Source: Streptomyces sp. ACA25 (lineage in GTDB: Bacteria > Actinomycetota > Actinomycetes > Streptomycetales > Streptomycetaceae). Taken from it: DNA of 64,000 bases. Position numbers and translations under genes: made by a program. Shown here one piece after another: positions 33,731-43,448 of this stretch (positions are counted from its first letter, which is position 1; each line of letters begins with the position of its first letter). A model generated the notes under the pieces. That model saw nothing but the letters and a program-made list of their open reading frames with translations, had not been told where the DNA came from and searched no databases. Location of the stretch: assembly GCF_028200735.1 (NCBI RefSeq), contig NZ_JAQKPV010000014.1, forward strand, positions 1 to 64,000, given 5' to 3'.

Positions 33731-35941
33731 ATGGCGACATATCTCTACCGACTAGGACGCTTCTCGTACGGGAGGCGCCGCCTCATCGCCCTGATATGGG
33801 TGGTGCTGCTCGGACTCGCGGGCACCGGCGTGATGGTCGGCAACTCCCAGCCCACGAGCGAGATCTCCATCCCCGGCACCGAGTCCCAGGAGGCGTTCGA
33901 CCTGCTCGCCGAGCGGTTCCCCGGCTCAGGAGCGGACGGCGCCACCGCACGGGTGGTGTTCCGGGCCCCCGACGGTGAGCAGGTCACCGACCCCGACCAC
34001 CAGGGAACCGTCGAGCAGGTCGTCGCCGAGCTGGCCGCCGGCTCCGACCAGGTCGCGGCGGTCGCCGGCCCCTTCGAATCCCAGGCGGTCAGCCAGGACG
34101 GGACCACCGCCTACGCCCAGGTCTCCTACCTCGTCAGCGGCACCGAACTGGACGACGCCGACCGGGACGCGCTGGAGGCCGCCGCGGAGACCGGCCGGGA
34201 AGCCGGCCTGACCGTGGAGATCGGCGGCGACGCACTCTTCCAGGTGCCGCACACCGGTATCGCCGAGGTCATCGGCATCGCGGTCGCCGCCCTGGTGCTC
34301 GCCGTCACCCTCGGCTCCCTGGTGGCCGCCGGCCTGCCCCTGCTCACCGCGCTCATCGGGGTCGGCATCAGCGTCGCCACCATCACCGCGCTCAGCGGTC
34401 CCCTGGAGCTCGACAGCACCACTCCCATCCTGGCCATGATGCTGGGACTCGCGGTCGGCATCGACTACGCCCTCTTCATCGTCTCCCGCTACCGCGCGGA
34501 ACTCGCGGACGGCCACGACCGCCGGGAAGCGGTCGGAAGGGCCACCGGTACCGCCGGTTCCGCGGTGGTCTTCGCCGGTCTGACCGTCATCATCGCGCTC
34601 GTCGGCCTGGCGGTGGTGAACATCCCCCTCCTCACCAGGATGGGTCTGGCCGCCGCGAGCGCCGTCGCCGTCGCCGTACTGATCGCGGTCACCATGATCC
34701 CCGCCCTGCTGGGCTTCGCCGGGGACCGGGTACTGGGCCGCCGGGACCGCCGGACCGTCGAAGGCGCCGCGGCGGGCAGCGACCGTCCGAACATGGGCAC
34801 CCGCTGGGCCCGGTTCGTCCTGCGCCGGCCGGTGGCCGTACTGCTCACCGCCGTGGTCGCGCTCGGCGTGGTGGCGATCCCCGCCACTCAGCTCGAACTC
34901 GGGCTGCCCGACGACGGCTCCGAGCCCACGTCCACCACCCAGCGCCAGGCCTACGACCTGCTGGCCGACTCCTTCGGGCCCGGCTTCAACGGCCCCCTCC
35001 TGGTGACCGTGGACGCTGCCGAGGGGGACCCGCAGCAGGCCGCCGACCGGATCACCGAGGCCGTCTCCGAGCTCGGAAACGTCGCCGCGGTCACTCCCGC
35101 CACGGTGAACGAGCCGGGTGACGCCGCCCTCCTCACGGTGATTCCGCAGTCCCAGCCGAGCAGCACCGAGACCGAGGACCTGGTGGACGGGATCCGCGAG
35201 GCAGCCCGGCAGATCGAGGCCGAGACCGGCTCCGTGGTCCTCGTCACCGGCCAGACGGCAATGGGCATCGATGTCTCCCAGAAGCTCTCCGACGCGCTCG
35301 CCCCGTACCTGGCGGTCGTCGTGGGACTGGCGTTCGTCCTGCTGATGCTCGTCTTCCGGTCCGTCCTGGTGCCGCTCAAGGCCGCGCTCGGATTCCTGCT
35401 CTCCGTTTTCGCCGCTCTGGGAGCAGTCGTCGCCGTCTTCCAGTGGGGCTGGCTGGCCGGTCTCCTCGGCGTGGAGACCACGGGGCCGGTGATGAGCCTG
35501 ATGCCGATCTTCCTCATCGGTGTCGTCTTCGGTCTGGCCATGGACTACGAGGTGTTCCTGGTGACCCGGATGCGGGAGGCCTACGTCCACGGGGAGGAGC
35601 CCGACCAGGCGGTGGTCACCGGCTTCACGTACGGTGCCCGGGTGGTGACCGCGGCCGCGATCATCATGATCAGTGTCTTCGCCGGATTCGTCAGTGCCAC
35701 CGAACCCATGGTCAAGATGATCGGATTCGGCCTGGCCGTCGCCGTCTTCTTCGACGCCTTCGTCGTCCGGATGGTGATCGTCCCGGCGGTCCTTGCGCTG
35801 CTCGGCCATTCCGCCTGGTGGCTGCCCCGCCGGCTCGACCGCCTCCTGCCCGAGGTCGACGTCGAGGGAGAGAAGCTGCAGCGGCGCCTGACCGCCCCCG
35901 CGGACACCGGGACGCGGGAACCCGCGGACAGCCGAAGCTGA
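33731..35941 (+). CDS. MMPL/RND-family transporter
   Basis: A 736-residue inner-membrane transporter with about twelve helices in two repeats. The first helix is followed by a large extracytoplasmic domain (about 38-180). The proton-relay signatures are GLAVGIDYALFIVSRYRAEL in repeat 1 and VFGLAMDYEVFLVTRMREAY in repeat 2, with Asp-Tyr in each. MMPL proteins export lipids, siderophores or drugs. Regulation by the adjacent TetR is likely. The substrate is unknown. Confidence 0.93.
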   Translation: MATYLYRLGRFSYGRRRLIALIWVVLLGLAGTGVMVGNSQPTSEISIPGTESQEAFDLLAERFPGSGADGATARVVFRAPDGEQVTDPDHQGTVEQVVAELAAGSDQVAAVAGPFESQAVSQDGTTAYAQVSYLVSGTELDDADRDALEAAAETGREAGLTVEIGGDALFQVPHTGIAEVIGIAVAALVLAVTLGSLVAAGLPLLTALIGVGISVATITALSGPLELDSTTPILAMMLGLAVGIDYALFIVSRYRAELADGHDRREAVGRATGTAGSAVVFAGLTVIIALVGLAVVNIPLLTRMGLAAASAVAVAVLIAVTMIPALLGFAGDRVLGRRDRRTVEGAAAGSDRPNMGTRWARFVLRRPVAVLLTAVVALGVVAIPATQLELGLPDDGSEPTSTTQRQAYDLLADSFGPGFNGPLLVTVDAAEGDPQQAADRITEAVSELGNVAAVTPATVNEPGDAALLTVIPQSQPSSTETEDLVDGIREAARQIEAETGSVVLVTGQTAMGIDVSQKLSDALAPYLAVVVGLAFVLLMLVFRSVLVPLKAALGFLLSVFAALGAVVAVFQWGWLAGLLGVETTGPVMSLMPIFLIGVVFGLAMDYEVFLVTRMREAYVHGEEPDQAVVTGFTYGARVVTAAAIIMISVFAGFVSATEPMVKMIGFGLAVAVFFDAFVVRMVIVPAVLALLGHSAWWLPRRLDRLLPEVDVEGEKLQRRLTAPADTGTREPADSRS

Positions 35942-35949
35942 CCGCCGGG

Positions 35950-35993
35950 CACTCCGGGGGACGTCCGGCGCCGCACCGGCGTCCCCGGGGGTG
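35950..35993 (+). terminator. GC-rich hairpin after the MMPL gene
   Basis: Inverted repeat CACTCCGGGGGACG / CGTCCCCGGGGGTG around a 16-nt centre, 9 bp past the stop codon. A second small hairpin (GCCTGCC/GGCAGGC) follows at once. Probable intrinsic terminator without a U-tract. Confidence 0.6.
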
Positions 35994-36101
35994 CCTGCCC
36001 TGCGGCAGGCGCCCGGCGTGCCTGACCCCTCCGCTGTCCGGGCCTCCTGCCACAATGCAGTCCGCGGCGCAGAGCGCGTGGCGAGAGAGCGGAGCGAGAT
36101 C

Positions 36102-38513
36102 GTGACACAGTCCCTGGTTGCCCCGTCCGTCGAGGCACGGATCGCCGAGGAGCTGGGCGTACGGGAGGGGCAGGTGACGGCCGCGGTCGGCTTGCTCGAC
36201 AGCGGCTCCACGGTGCCGTTCATCGCCCGCTACCGCAAGGAAGCGACCGGCATGCTCGACGACGCGCAGCTGCGCACCCTCGAGGAACGGCTGCGCTACC
36301 TGCGGGAGCTGGAGGAGCGCCGGGAGGCGGTCCTGGAATCCGTACGCTCCCAAGGAAAGCTCGACGACGCCCTGGAGGCCCGGATCCGCGGCGCCGAGTC
36401 CAAGGCCCGCCTGGAGGACATCTACCTCCCCTACAAGCCCAAGCGCCGTACCAAGGCGCAGATCGCCAGGGAAGCCGGCCTGGAGCCGCTGGCCGACGGG
36501 CTGCTCGCCGACCCGGCGGTGGAGCCCGCGGCCGCCGCGGCCTCCTTCGTCGACCCGGAGAAGGGGGTGCCGGACACCGACGCCGCCCTCCAGGGCGCCC
36601 GAGCCGTCCTCACCGAGCGCTTCGGGGAGGACGCCGACCTGCTCGGTGAGCTCCGCGAGGAAATGTGGACCAAAGGCCGGCTCGCCGCGAAGGTCCGGGA
36701 AGGAAAGGAGGAGACGGGAGCGAAGTTCTCCGACTACTTCGACTGCGCCGAGCAGCTGACCGCGCTTCCCTCGCACCGGGTGCTCGCCATGCTGCGGGGC
36801 GAGAAGGAAGATGTCCTCGACCTCACTCTGGAACCGGAGGAGCCCACCGGCGAGCCCGGCCCCACCTCCTTCGAGCGGGCCGTCGCCCGGCGCTTCGGCA
36901 TCGCCGACCGGGGGAGGCCGGCGGACCCCTGGCTGCTGGAAACCGTCCGGTGGGCCTGGCGGACCCGGATCCTGGTGCACCTCGGCGCAGACCTTCGCGC
37001 CCGGCTGCGCTCAGCCGCCGAGGACAGCGCGGTCGGCGTCTTCGCCACGAACCTCCGCGACCTGCTGCTCGCCGCGCCGGCCGGCACCCGCACCACCATG
37101 GGCCTGGACCCCGGGCTGCGCACCGGTGTCAAGGTGGCGGTGGTCGACGCCACCGGTAAGGTGACCGCCACCGACACCGTCCACCCCCACGCGCCGCAAC
37201 GGCAGTGGGCGCAGGCGCTGGCCAGGCTGGGAACGCTGGTCCGGGAACACGGGGTCGAGCTGATCGCGATCGGCAACGGCACGGCCTCCCGGGAGACCGA
37301 CCGGCTCGCGGAGGAGCTGCTGGCCGCGCTGCCGGACCTCAACCTGACCAAGGCCCTGGTGTCCGAGGCAGGCGCCTCCGTGTACTCGGCCTCGGCGTTC
37401 GCCTCCAAGGAGCTCCCCGACCTGGACGTCTCGCTGCGCGGTGCGGTGTCCATCGCCCGCCGCCTCCAGGACCCGCTGGCCGAGCTGGTCAAGATCGACC
37501 CCAAGTCCATCGGCGTCGGTCAGTACCAGCACGACCTCTCGGAGGTGAAGCTCTCCCGTTCACTGGACGCCGTGGTCGAGGACTGCGTCAACGGGGTCGG
37601 GGTGGACGCCAACACCGCCTCGGCACCGCTGCTGTCCCGGGTGTCGGGGATCGGCAGCACCCTCGCGGAGAACATCGTCGCCCACCGTGACGAGCACGGA
37701 CCGTTCCGCAGCCGCAGCGCGCTGAAGAAGGTCGCGAGGCTCGGCCCGAAGGCCTACGAGCAGTGCGCGGGCTTCCTGCGGATCCGCGACGGGGAGGACC
37801 CGCTCGACGCCTCCAGCGTGCACCCGGAGGCGTACCCGGTGGTGCGGCGGATGGTGCGGGAGACCGGCAGCGAGGTCGCGTCCCTGGTCGGGAACACCGC
37901 GCTGCTGCGTTCGCTGAAGCCGGAGACTTTCGTGGACGGGACCTTCGGTCTCCCCACCGTCACCGACATCCTCAAGGAGCTGGAGAAGCCCGGCCGGGAC
38001 CCGCGGCCGGCCTTCCGGACAGCGCGTTTCAAAGAGGGCGTCGAAAAGATCGGCGACCTGTCGCCCGGCATGATCCTGGAGGGCGTGGTGTCCAACGTGG
38101 CCGCCTTCGGCGCGTTCGTCGACATCGGTGTGCACCAGGACGGCCTTGTCCATGTCTCCGCGATGTCCCGGAAGTTCGTCGAGGATCCGCGGGACGTCGT
38201 CAAGCCCGGAGACGTCGTCCGGGTGAAGGTGCAGGACGTGGACGTGCCCCGCAAACGCATCTCGCTGACCCTCCGCCTGGACGACGAGCCCGCGGACGCC
38301 GCCCGGACCGGTGAGCCGCGCAGGCAGAGCGCCGGGGGCGCGCCCAAGCAGCGTGACCGGCGGGCCGCCCGTGGAACGGGCGGGCGTGCCGGTGCCGGCC
38401 GGGACGCCGGCCGCGACGGCCGGCGCCGGGAGGCGGCACCTCCGGGGAACAGCGCCATGGCCGACGCGCTGCGCCGGGCAGGCCTGACCGGCCCGGAAGG
38501 CGGCAAGAAGTAG
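36102..38513 (+). CDS. tex: Tex-family RNA-binding transcriptional accessory protein
   Basis: 803 residues with the full Tex layout: N-terminal helical region (VPFIARYRKEATGMLDD at about 31-47, LEERLRYLRELEERR), a YqgF/RNase H-like fold near 330-440 (MGLDPGLRTGVKVAVVDATG), a helix-hairpin-helix (about 508-536, LLSRVSGIGSTLAENIV), and a C-terminal S1 domain (about 656-725, EGVVSNVAAFGAFVDIGVHQ). A basic, disordered tail follows. The GTG 36102 gives the normal N-terminus. A conserved housekeeping protein linked to transcription and RNA metabolism. Confidence 0.96.
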   Translation: MTQSLVAPSVEARIAEELGVREGQVTAAVGLLDSGSTVPFIARYRKEATGMLDDAQLRTLEERLRYLRELEERREAVLESVRSQGKLDDALEARIRGAESKARLEDIYLPYKPKRRTKAQIAREAGLEPLADGLLADPAVEPAAAAASFVDPEKGVPDTDAALQGARAVLTERFGEDADLLGELREEMWTKGRLAAKVREGKEETGAKFSDYFDCAEQLTALPSHRVLAMLRGEKEDVLDLTLEPEEPTGEPGPTSFERAVARRFGIADRGRPADPWLLETVRWAWRTRILVHLGADLRARLRSAAEDSAVGVFATNLRDLLLAAPAGTRTTMGLDPGLRTGVKVAVVDATGKVTATDTVHPHAPQRQWAQALARLGTLVREHGVELIAIGNGTASRETDRLAEELLAALPDLNLTKALVSEAGASVYSASAFASKELPDLDVSLRGAVSIARRLQDPLAELVKIDPKSIGVGQYQHDLSEVKLSRSLDAVVEDCVNGVGVDANTASAPLLSRVSGIGSTLAENIVAHRDEHGPFRSRSALKKVARLGPKAYEQCAGFLRIRDGEDPLDASSVHPEAYPVVRRMVRETGSEVASLVGNTALLRSLKPETFVDGTFGLPTVTDILKELEKPGRDPRPAFRTARFKEGVEKIGDLSPGMILEGVVSNVAAFGAFVDIGVHQDGLVHVSAMSRKFVEDPRDVVKPGDVVRVKVQDVDVPRKRISLTLRLDDEPADAARTGEPRRQSAGGAPKQRDRRAARGTGGRAGAGRDAGRDGRRREAAPPGNSAMADALRRAGLTGPEGGKK

Positions 38514-38570
38514 GGCGGACGCGGGCGGGCCGGGGTCCCCCGGCCGGCCGGACACGCCTCACCCGAAGGA

Positions 38571-38612
38571 CGCAGGGGCTCCGCGCGCACGCGTGCGCGC
38601 GGAGCCCCTGCG
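38571..38612 (+). terminator. Terminator of tex
   Basis: A perfect inverted repeat with 20-bp arms (CGCAGGGGCTCCGCGCGCAC and its complement) and a 2-nt centre, about 57 bp after the tex stop. One of the most stable hairpins in the window. Confidence 0.8.
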
Positions 38613-38692
38613 CTTGCACGTCCCGCGCCGGTCGCGCAATGTCGGATCACGTGCGCGGAGCGAGATTCTTCTTGTCGGACTTGCGAGTAACA

Positions 38693-38725
38693 ACCTACGG
38701 TCGCGTAACCTACGGTTTCGTAGGT
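38693..38725. promoter_or_regulatory. Tandem palindromes upstream of the acyl-ACP desaturase
   Basis: A perfect 18-bp palindrome ACCTACGGTTTCGTAGGT (38708-38725) is preceded, 15 bp earlier in register, by a related copy ACCTACGGTCGCGTAACC (38693-38710). Both share TACG-N4-CGTA and overlap by 3 bp. They end 28 bp before the GTG, at promoter distance. This looks like a two-dimer operator for a TetR-type lipid regulator encoded elsewhere. Confidence 0.65.
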
Positions 38726-38752
38726 ATCAGCGATTCTCTGCCAGGAGCCACC

Positions 38753-39724
38753 GTGACCCTCCCCGCCCCGCATCTTGCCCAGTCGGCTGAGTGGACCGAC
38801 GCACGGCTGCTACACGCTCTGGAAGAGGTCGTGGAGAAGGAACTCAACCGCCACCTGCACGTCGCCAAGGAATGGATGCCGCACGAGTACGTGCCGTGGA
38901 GCGACGGCCGGAACTTCGACGGCCCGCTCGGCGGCGAGCCGTGGTCCCCGGACCAGTCCAAGGTCACCGACATCGGCAAGATCGCGCTCGTGGTCAACCT
39001 GCTGACGGAGGACAACCTCCCCAGCTACCACCACGAGATCGCCAGCCTCTTCGGCCGCGACGGAGCGTGGGGCACCTGGGTGCACCGCTGGACCGCGGAA
39101 GAGGGGCGCCACGGCATCGTGATGCGGGACTACCTCCTCACCTCCCGGGCCGTCGACCCGGTCGAGCTGGAGAGGTTCCGGATGGTCCACATGTCCGAGG
39201 GCTTCGAAGCCGACTACGGTTACTCGATGCTCCACTCGGTCGCCTATGTCGCCTTCCAGGAGCTGGCCACCCGCATCTCGCACCGCAACACCGGTCATCA
39301 GTCGGGGGACCCGGTGTGCGACCGGATGCTGGCCCGCATCGCGACCGACGAGAACCTGCACATGATCTTCTACCGGAACCTGCTGCGCGCCTCGTTCGAG
39401 CTCGCTCCGGACCTGACGATGCAGGCGGTACGGGACGTCGTGGTCAACTTCCGGATGCCCGGCCACGGGATGCCGGGCTTCGAGCGGGCGGCCGCCCGGA
39501 TGGCCATCGGCCAGATCTACAACCTGCGCATCCACCACGACGACGTGATCCAGCCGGTGCTCCGGTACCTGAAGGTCCTGGAGGTGAGCGGCCTCGGCGC
39601 GGACGGGCTGAAGGCGCAGGAGGAGCTGGGGGCGTTCATGTCCGGGCTGGACGCGGAGGCCACCAAGTTCGACGAGCGGCTCGCCGCCCGCCAGGCGCGG
39701 CGCGCGGCGCGCGGCCTGAGCTGA
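38753..39724 (+). CDS. Acyl-ACP desaturase (ferritin-like di-iron)
   Basis: A 323-residue soluble stearoyl-ACP-type desaturase that introduces a double bond into acyl-ACP. The iron ligands are in WTAEEGRHGIVMRDYL (E-E-x-x-H) and ATDENLHMIFYR (D-E-x-x-H), and the N-terminus has KEWMPHEYVPWSDGRNF, typical of the actinobacterial DesA group. GTG 38753 has AGGAG 6 bp upstream. The tandem palindromes directly upstream indicate tight control by a fatty-acid-responsive repressor. Confidence 0.94.
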   Translation: MTLPAPHLAQSAEWTDARLLHALEEVVEKELNRHLHVAKEWMPHEYVPWSDGRNFDGPLGGEPWSPDQSKVTDIGKIALVVNLLTEDNLPSYHHEIASLFGRDGAWGTWVHRWTAEEGRHGIVMRDYLLTSRAVDPVELERFRMVHMSEGFEADYGYSMLHSVAYVAFQELATRISHRNTGHQSGDPVCDRMLARIATDENLHMIFYRNLLRASFELAPDLTMQAVRDVVVNFRMPGHGMPGFERAAARMAIGQIYNLRIHHDDVIQPVLRYLKVLEVSGLGADGLKAQEELGAFMSGLDAEATKFDERLAARQARRAARGLS

Positions 39725-39808
39725 CCCGGCCGCTGCCGGGGGCCGGGCCACCGGGGCCGCTCAGGTCTCTGTCCGGCCCCGGTGGCCGGCTCGGCTACCG
39801 TCACCGGC

Positions 39809-40723
39809 ATGACTGACGTGATCGTGATCGGCGGCGGTGTCATCGGGCTGACCACCGCCGTGGTCCTCGCCGAAGCCGGCGCGCGCGTCCGGGTGTGGAG
39901 CCGGGATCTCCCCGGGGACACCACCTCCGCGCTGGCCGGCGGCCTGTGCTGGCCCTACCGCATCGCACCGGCGGACCGGGCCCTCGGCTGGGCCCTGCGA
40001 TCCCTGCGGACCTTCCGGGCTCTCGCCGAGAACCGTGAGGAGACCGGTGTCCGCATGGTCGCCGGGACGATGCGGCCCGGTGGGGTGCCCGCCGCGTGGG
40101 CGACGGCGGTGGACGCCCGCCCGGCAGGTCCCGACACGATCCGGGCCCGCGTCCCGCTCATCGACATGCCGGTGTATCTGCACCACCTGCTGCGGAGGCT
40201 CTCGGCGGCCGGCGGATCCTTCGAGCAGCGCGGCCTGTCCGCGCTCACGGAGGCGGCGGGAGTCCCCGTCGTGGTCAACTGCACCGGCCTGGGCTCCCGT
40301 GAACTGGTGCACGACCCGGCCGTGCGCCCGGTCCGCGGCCAACTGGTGGTCACGGAGAACCCGGGCGTCGAGGAGTGGTACGTCGCTGCCGGGGCCGGTG
40401 CTTCCGACACCACTTATGTCCTCCCGCAGCCCTACGGGGCCGTCCTCGGCGGAACGGCCGAGGACGGCGTCGACTCGCTGACGCCGGACCCCGCCGTCGC
40501 CGAGGCCGTCGTACGGCGGTGTGCGCGCGTCCACCCGGCGCTCGCCGGAGCCCGGGTCCTTGCCCACCGGGTGGGTCTGCGGCCGTTCCGGCCGAGCGTC
40601 CGTCTCGCCGCGGAACTGCTCCCCGACGGCACCCGGTGCGTGCACAACTACGGCCACGGCGGCGCCGGGGTCACCGTCTCCTGGGGATGTGCCGTGGACG
40701 GCCTGCGGGCCGCGGAACTCTGA
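39809..40723 (+). CDS. FAD-dependent D-amino-acid oxidase
   Basis: 304 residues. The FAD-binding motif is VIVIGGGVIGLTTAVVLAEAG at the N-terminus. Family markers include ALAGGLCWPYR, VNCTGLGSRELV, PVRGQLVV, a substrate-site GLRPFRPSVRL and the final NYGHGGAGVTVSWG. It oxidatively deaminates D-amino acids to 2-oxo acids and hydrogen peroxide. The protein is a little shorter than fungal or mammalian DAO and lacks a peroxisomal tail. It stands alone; the next gene is convergent. Confidence 0.92.
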   Translation: MTDVIVIGGGVIGLTTAVVLAEAGARVRVWSRDLPGDTTSALAGGLCWPYRIAPADRALGWALRSLRTFRALAENREETGVRMVAGTMRPGGVPAAWATAVDARPAGPDTIRARVPLIDMPVYLHHLLRRLSAAGGSFEQRGLSALTEAAGVPVVVNCTGLGSRELVHDPAVRPVRGQLVVTENPGVEEWYVAAGAGASDTTYVLPQPYGAVLGGTAEDGVDSLTPDPAVAEAVVRRCARVHPALAGARVLAHRVGLRPFRPSVRLAAELLPDGTRCVHNYGHGGAGVTVSWGCAVDGLRAAEL

Positions 40724-40759
40724 GCCCGGCTTCCGGAACCCAGGCGGCGGCGCCCGGCG

Positions 40760-41623
40760 TCAGCCCTTCCCGAAGAGGTCCGCGGGGAAAGCACCGGCCT
40801 CCGCGGCGCGCAGCGCGAAGGCTCCGGCCAGCTCCGTGAGCCGCTGGACGCCGTCGGCGCCCAGGTGCTCGTACGGAGCGAGGTCGAGACGGTCGGTCTC
40901 GTGCTCGATTTCCTTGCGCAGTGCCATGCCGTCCTCGGTCAGTTCGCCGTCCGCGGCCAGCAGGCCGCGTCGCCGCAGCCGGTCCTGGGCCCCGGCCCAG
41001 TCCTGCTGCGTCCAGCCGCGGGTCGTCAGCACCCAGGACGGTGTCATGCCGTGACCGCTGGCGGTGTGGCTCACCAGGGCTTCGAGGGGGTCCAGACGCT
41101 CCCGCAGCAGCACGGCGAGGTGTCCGTCGCCGCGGTGCTCGCGCAGCAGGGTGGCGGCGTGCCACAGCCGCAGGTGCGGTTCCCGGGGGACCGGGAGGGC
41201 GGCGTGCGCTGCGTACAGCGGCCGGCCGTACCAGGCACAGCCCTCTGCGGCACGCAGGGCGAGATCCGCCGCCTCGGTCATCTCCGGGGAGGTCAGGGCG
41301 TCCTGGCCCAGCAGACGGTGCAGCATGCTGTCGGTTGCCCGCAGCCGGGCCTCGAGCGCCGCCGCGGGGGTGACGAGCTCCCAGACCCGGGGCACATGAC
41401 GGGCGACCAGCTCGGGCCTGAAGTTGTAGAAAGTGGCGCTGACGGTGGCCGCACCGACCGCTCCCAGGGGTGCGGCCCGTCCGGCGAAGTACACCGCGCT
41501 GGGGTGGTCGACGCCGTGCGGCCGGAGCTCCTTCGCGAGGTCCGGGGCGAAGTACAGCGCCGAGTGCAGAGGATTGAGTGCGCCGTAGCAGTGCCGTCCG
41601 GCGCGGGCGGGAAGAGACATCAT
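40760..41623 (-). CDS. SCO6745-family conserved protein
   Basis: 287 residues matching by eye the actinobacterial SCO6745/SalK-like family: CYGALNPLHSALYFAPD at the start, YFAGRAAPLGAVGAATVSATFYNF, CAWYGRPLYAAH, and a winged-helix-like C-terminal half (LTTRGWTQQDWAGAQDRL). Function is unknown. Its place next to an enoyl-CoA hydratase and close to idi agrees with the S. coelicolor order that gave the family its name. Confidence 0.85.
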   Translation of the reverse strand: MMSLPARAGRHCYGALNPLHSALYFAPDLAKELRPHGVDHPSAVYFAGRAAPLGAVGAATVSATFYNFRPELVARHVPRVWELVTPAAALEARLRATDSMLHRLLGQDALTSPEMTEAADLALRAAEGCAWYGRPLYAAHAALPVPREPHLRLWHAATLLREHRGDGHLAVLLRERLDPLEALVSHTASGHGMTPSWVLTTRGWTQQDWAGAQDRLRRRGLLAADGELTEDGMALRKEIEHETDRLDLAPYEHLGADGVQRLTELAGAFALRAAEAGAFPADLFGKG

Positions 41624-41664
41624 CCCCGTACGCTACCTGCGGGTAATCGCGGACGGCAGCCGCC

Positions 41665-42441
41665 TCAGGGTCTGCTGCCGGACGGACCGGGGTCGACGGA
41701 CCAGCTGAAACGCGGGGTCCGGCGCTCCAGGAAGGCGGCGACCCCCTCGGCCGCCTCACCGTCGGCGAGTGCCTGGCCGGTCCAGTACGCGATCCGGTCC
41801 GGGCTCGCCGGGCGGTCCGCGTACTCCTTCGCCGCGCTCTGGGTCAGCTGCGAGCGGCTTGCCAGCACCTCGGTGAACTTCGTCACCCGCTCCTGGAGAG
41901 CGTCGGCCGGCCAGACCTCGTCCACCAAACCGGTGCGCAGCGCCCGCTCGGTGCCGATGAGCTCTGCGGACAGCAGCAGGTACTTGGCCGAGGACGGGCC
42001 CACAAGCCTTACCAGCCGCTGGGTGGAGGAGGGCGGGTAGACGAGACCGAGACGGGCCGGCGTAACTCCGAAGACGGCGCCCTCGGCGGCGAAGCGCAGG
42101 TCGCAGGCAGCGGCGAGCTGACAGCCGCCGCCCACGCAGTGTCCGCGGATCACGGCCAGCGTGGGCTTGGGGAAGGCGGCCAGCGCCTCCTCCGCGGCGG
42201 CGGCGAGCTCCCGCGGAGCGGCGTCCCGGCGGAGGCTGTCGATGTCCGCCCCGGCGCAGAAGGTGTCCCCGGCCCCGGTGAGGACCAGCATCCTGACCGC
42301 CGGATCGGCGGCGAAGCCGCTCAGCAGGCCGGGCAGCCTCCGCCACATGTCGGGGGTCATCGCGTTACGCTTCGAGGGATGGCTGATGGTGACGGTCGCG
42401 ACCCCGTCCTCCACCGCCCCGCACACCAGACCGGGTTCCAT
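41665..42441 (-). CDS. Enoyl-CoA hydratase/isomerase family protein
   Basis: A 258-residue crotonase-fold enzyme: SHPSKRNAMTPDMWRRLP, the first oxyanion-hole motif DTFCAGADIDSL and the second IRGHCVGGGCQLAAACDLRFA, then FGVTPARLGLVYPPS. It has no adjacent beta-oxidation genes, so its substrate is open (hydratase, isomerase or other acyl-CoA reaction). ATG 42441 gives the usual length. Confidence 0.9.
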   Translation of the reverse strand: MEPGLVCGAVEDGVATVTISHPSKRNAMTPDMWRRLPGLLSGFAADPAVRMLVLTGAGDTFCAGADIDSLRRDAAPRELAAAAEEALAAFPKPTLAVIRGHCVGGGCQLAAACDLRFAAEGAVFGVTPARLGLVYPPSSTQRLVRLVGPSSAKYLLLSAELIGTERALRTGLVDEVWPADALQERVTKFTEVLASRSQLTQSAAKEYADRPASPDRIAYWTGQALADGEAAEGVAAFLERRTPRFSWSVDPGPSGSRP

Positions 42442-42524
42442 GAACGCCGATGCTATCGGTGTCCCCCGGCGCAGCCTGTGTGGCGGGTGTCCCGGGGCCC
42501 CGGCCCCTGTGCGGAGGAGAGGCG

Positions 42525-43169
42525 ATGCGCCGCAAGGACGAAGTGTCAGGCCGGGGAGGCCGGGAGGAACCGCCGTCCTCCGGGGAGTCCGGGAGCCCGG
42601 AGAAGAAGCTGCGCCGCAGCATGGGGCTGCTGACCGCGCTGGGCGCGGTGCTGGCGGCGGCCGGCCTGTTCGGGCTGGCCTACGTGGCGGTCGCCACCGT
42701 CACCACGGTGGCGGTCTTCGGCTGGCTGCTGCTGATCGGCGGCTGCGTGGGGCTGCTGCACGCAGCACAGTCACGGGGGGCGAGTCACGTCTGGCTCAGC
42801 CTCATCGTTGCTGCCCTGAACCTTGCGGCCGGGGTCATCCTGATCGGTCACCCGGACACCACGGCCGCCGGACTGACCCTGTTCGCCGGTCTGCTGTTCC
42901 TTTCCGCCGGGGTGTTCCGTCTGGTCGGCGCGCTGGTCGTGCGCGGTCCGGAAATGTTCCTGACGCTGACACAGGGTGCGTTCGGGGTGCTGCTGGCCGT
43001 CCTGGTGCTGGCGCAGTGGCCGGGCAGCACGCTGTACGTGCTGGGCACGTTCTTCTCCCTGGCGCTCCTGTTCGACGGCCTGGGACTCATCGCCACCGGC
43101 ATCGGAGGTCGGCAACTCCTCGGCATGGCCGGCGAGCAGCGGCCGGCGGACGACGAGCCGCGGTCCTGA
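42525..43169 (+). CDS. HdeD-like/DUF308 membrane protein
   Basis: A 214-residue protein with a polar N-terminal tail (about 30 residues) and six predicted helices in three repeated pairs, as in the HdeD family (VAVFGWLLLIGGCVGLLHA, AGLTLFAGLLFLSAGVFRLV, LYVLGTFFSLALLFDGLGLI). HdeD is linked to acid resistance in enterics; in actinomycetes the role is unknown. A strong GGAGGAGAGG precedes ATG 42525. Confidence 0.85.
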   Translation: MRRKDEVSGRGGREEPPSSGESGSPEKKLRRSMGLLTALGAVLAAAGLFGLAYVAVATVTTVAVFGWLLLIGGCVGLLHAAQSRGASHVWLSLIVAALNLAAGVILIGHPDTTAAGLTLFAGLLFLSAGVFRLVGALVVRGPEMFLTLTQGAFGVLLAVLVLAQWPGSTLYVLGTFFSLALLFDGLGLIATGIGGRQLLGMAGEQRPADDEPRS

Positions 43170-43448
43170 CCCCTGCGGAGCCCGGGACGCGTGAGCGGAG
43201 GAAACGGCTGGCCGGGTGAGCAGGACAGCACCTCTCCCCGGGCCGGCGTGCGAAGCGCATTGCTCATTCTCCGCTCAGAGAGAGAAGGAGCCGGTCGGAA
43301 GTCACCTTGTGGCGATCCCTTGTGCGCAGAGCCGCATAAGGCTGTGGCACATGCCCACACTGGTCCGCAGAGTGCGGCACCGTGCTGCACGTGCAAGGGG
43401 CCGTGAACCTGGCGGCCGCAACGCGTGAGAGGGGCGGGTTCGCACACC

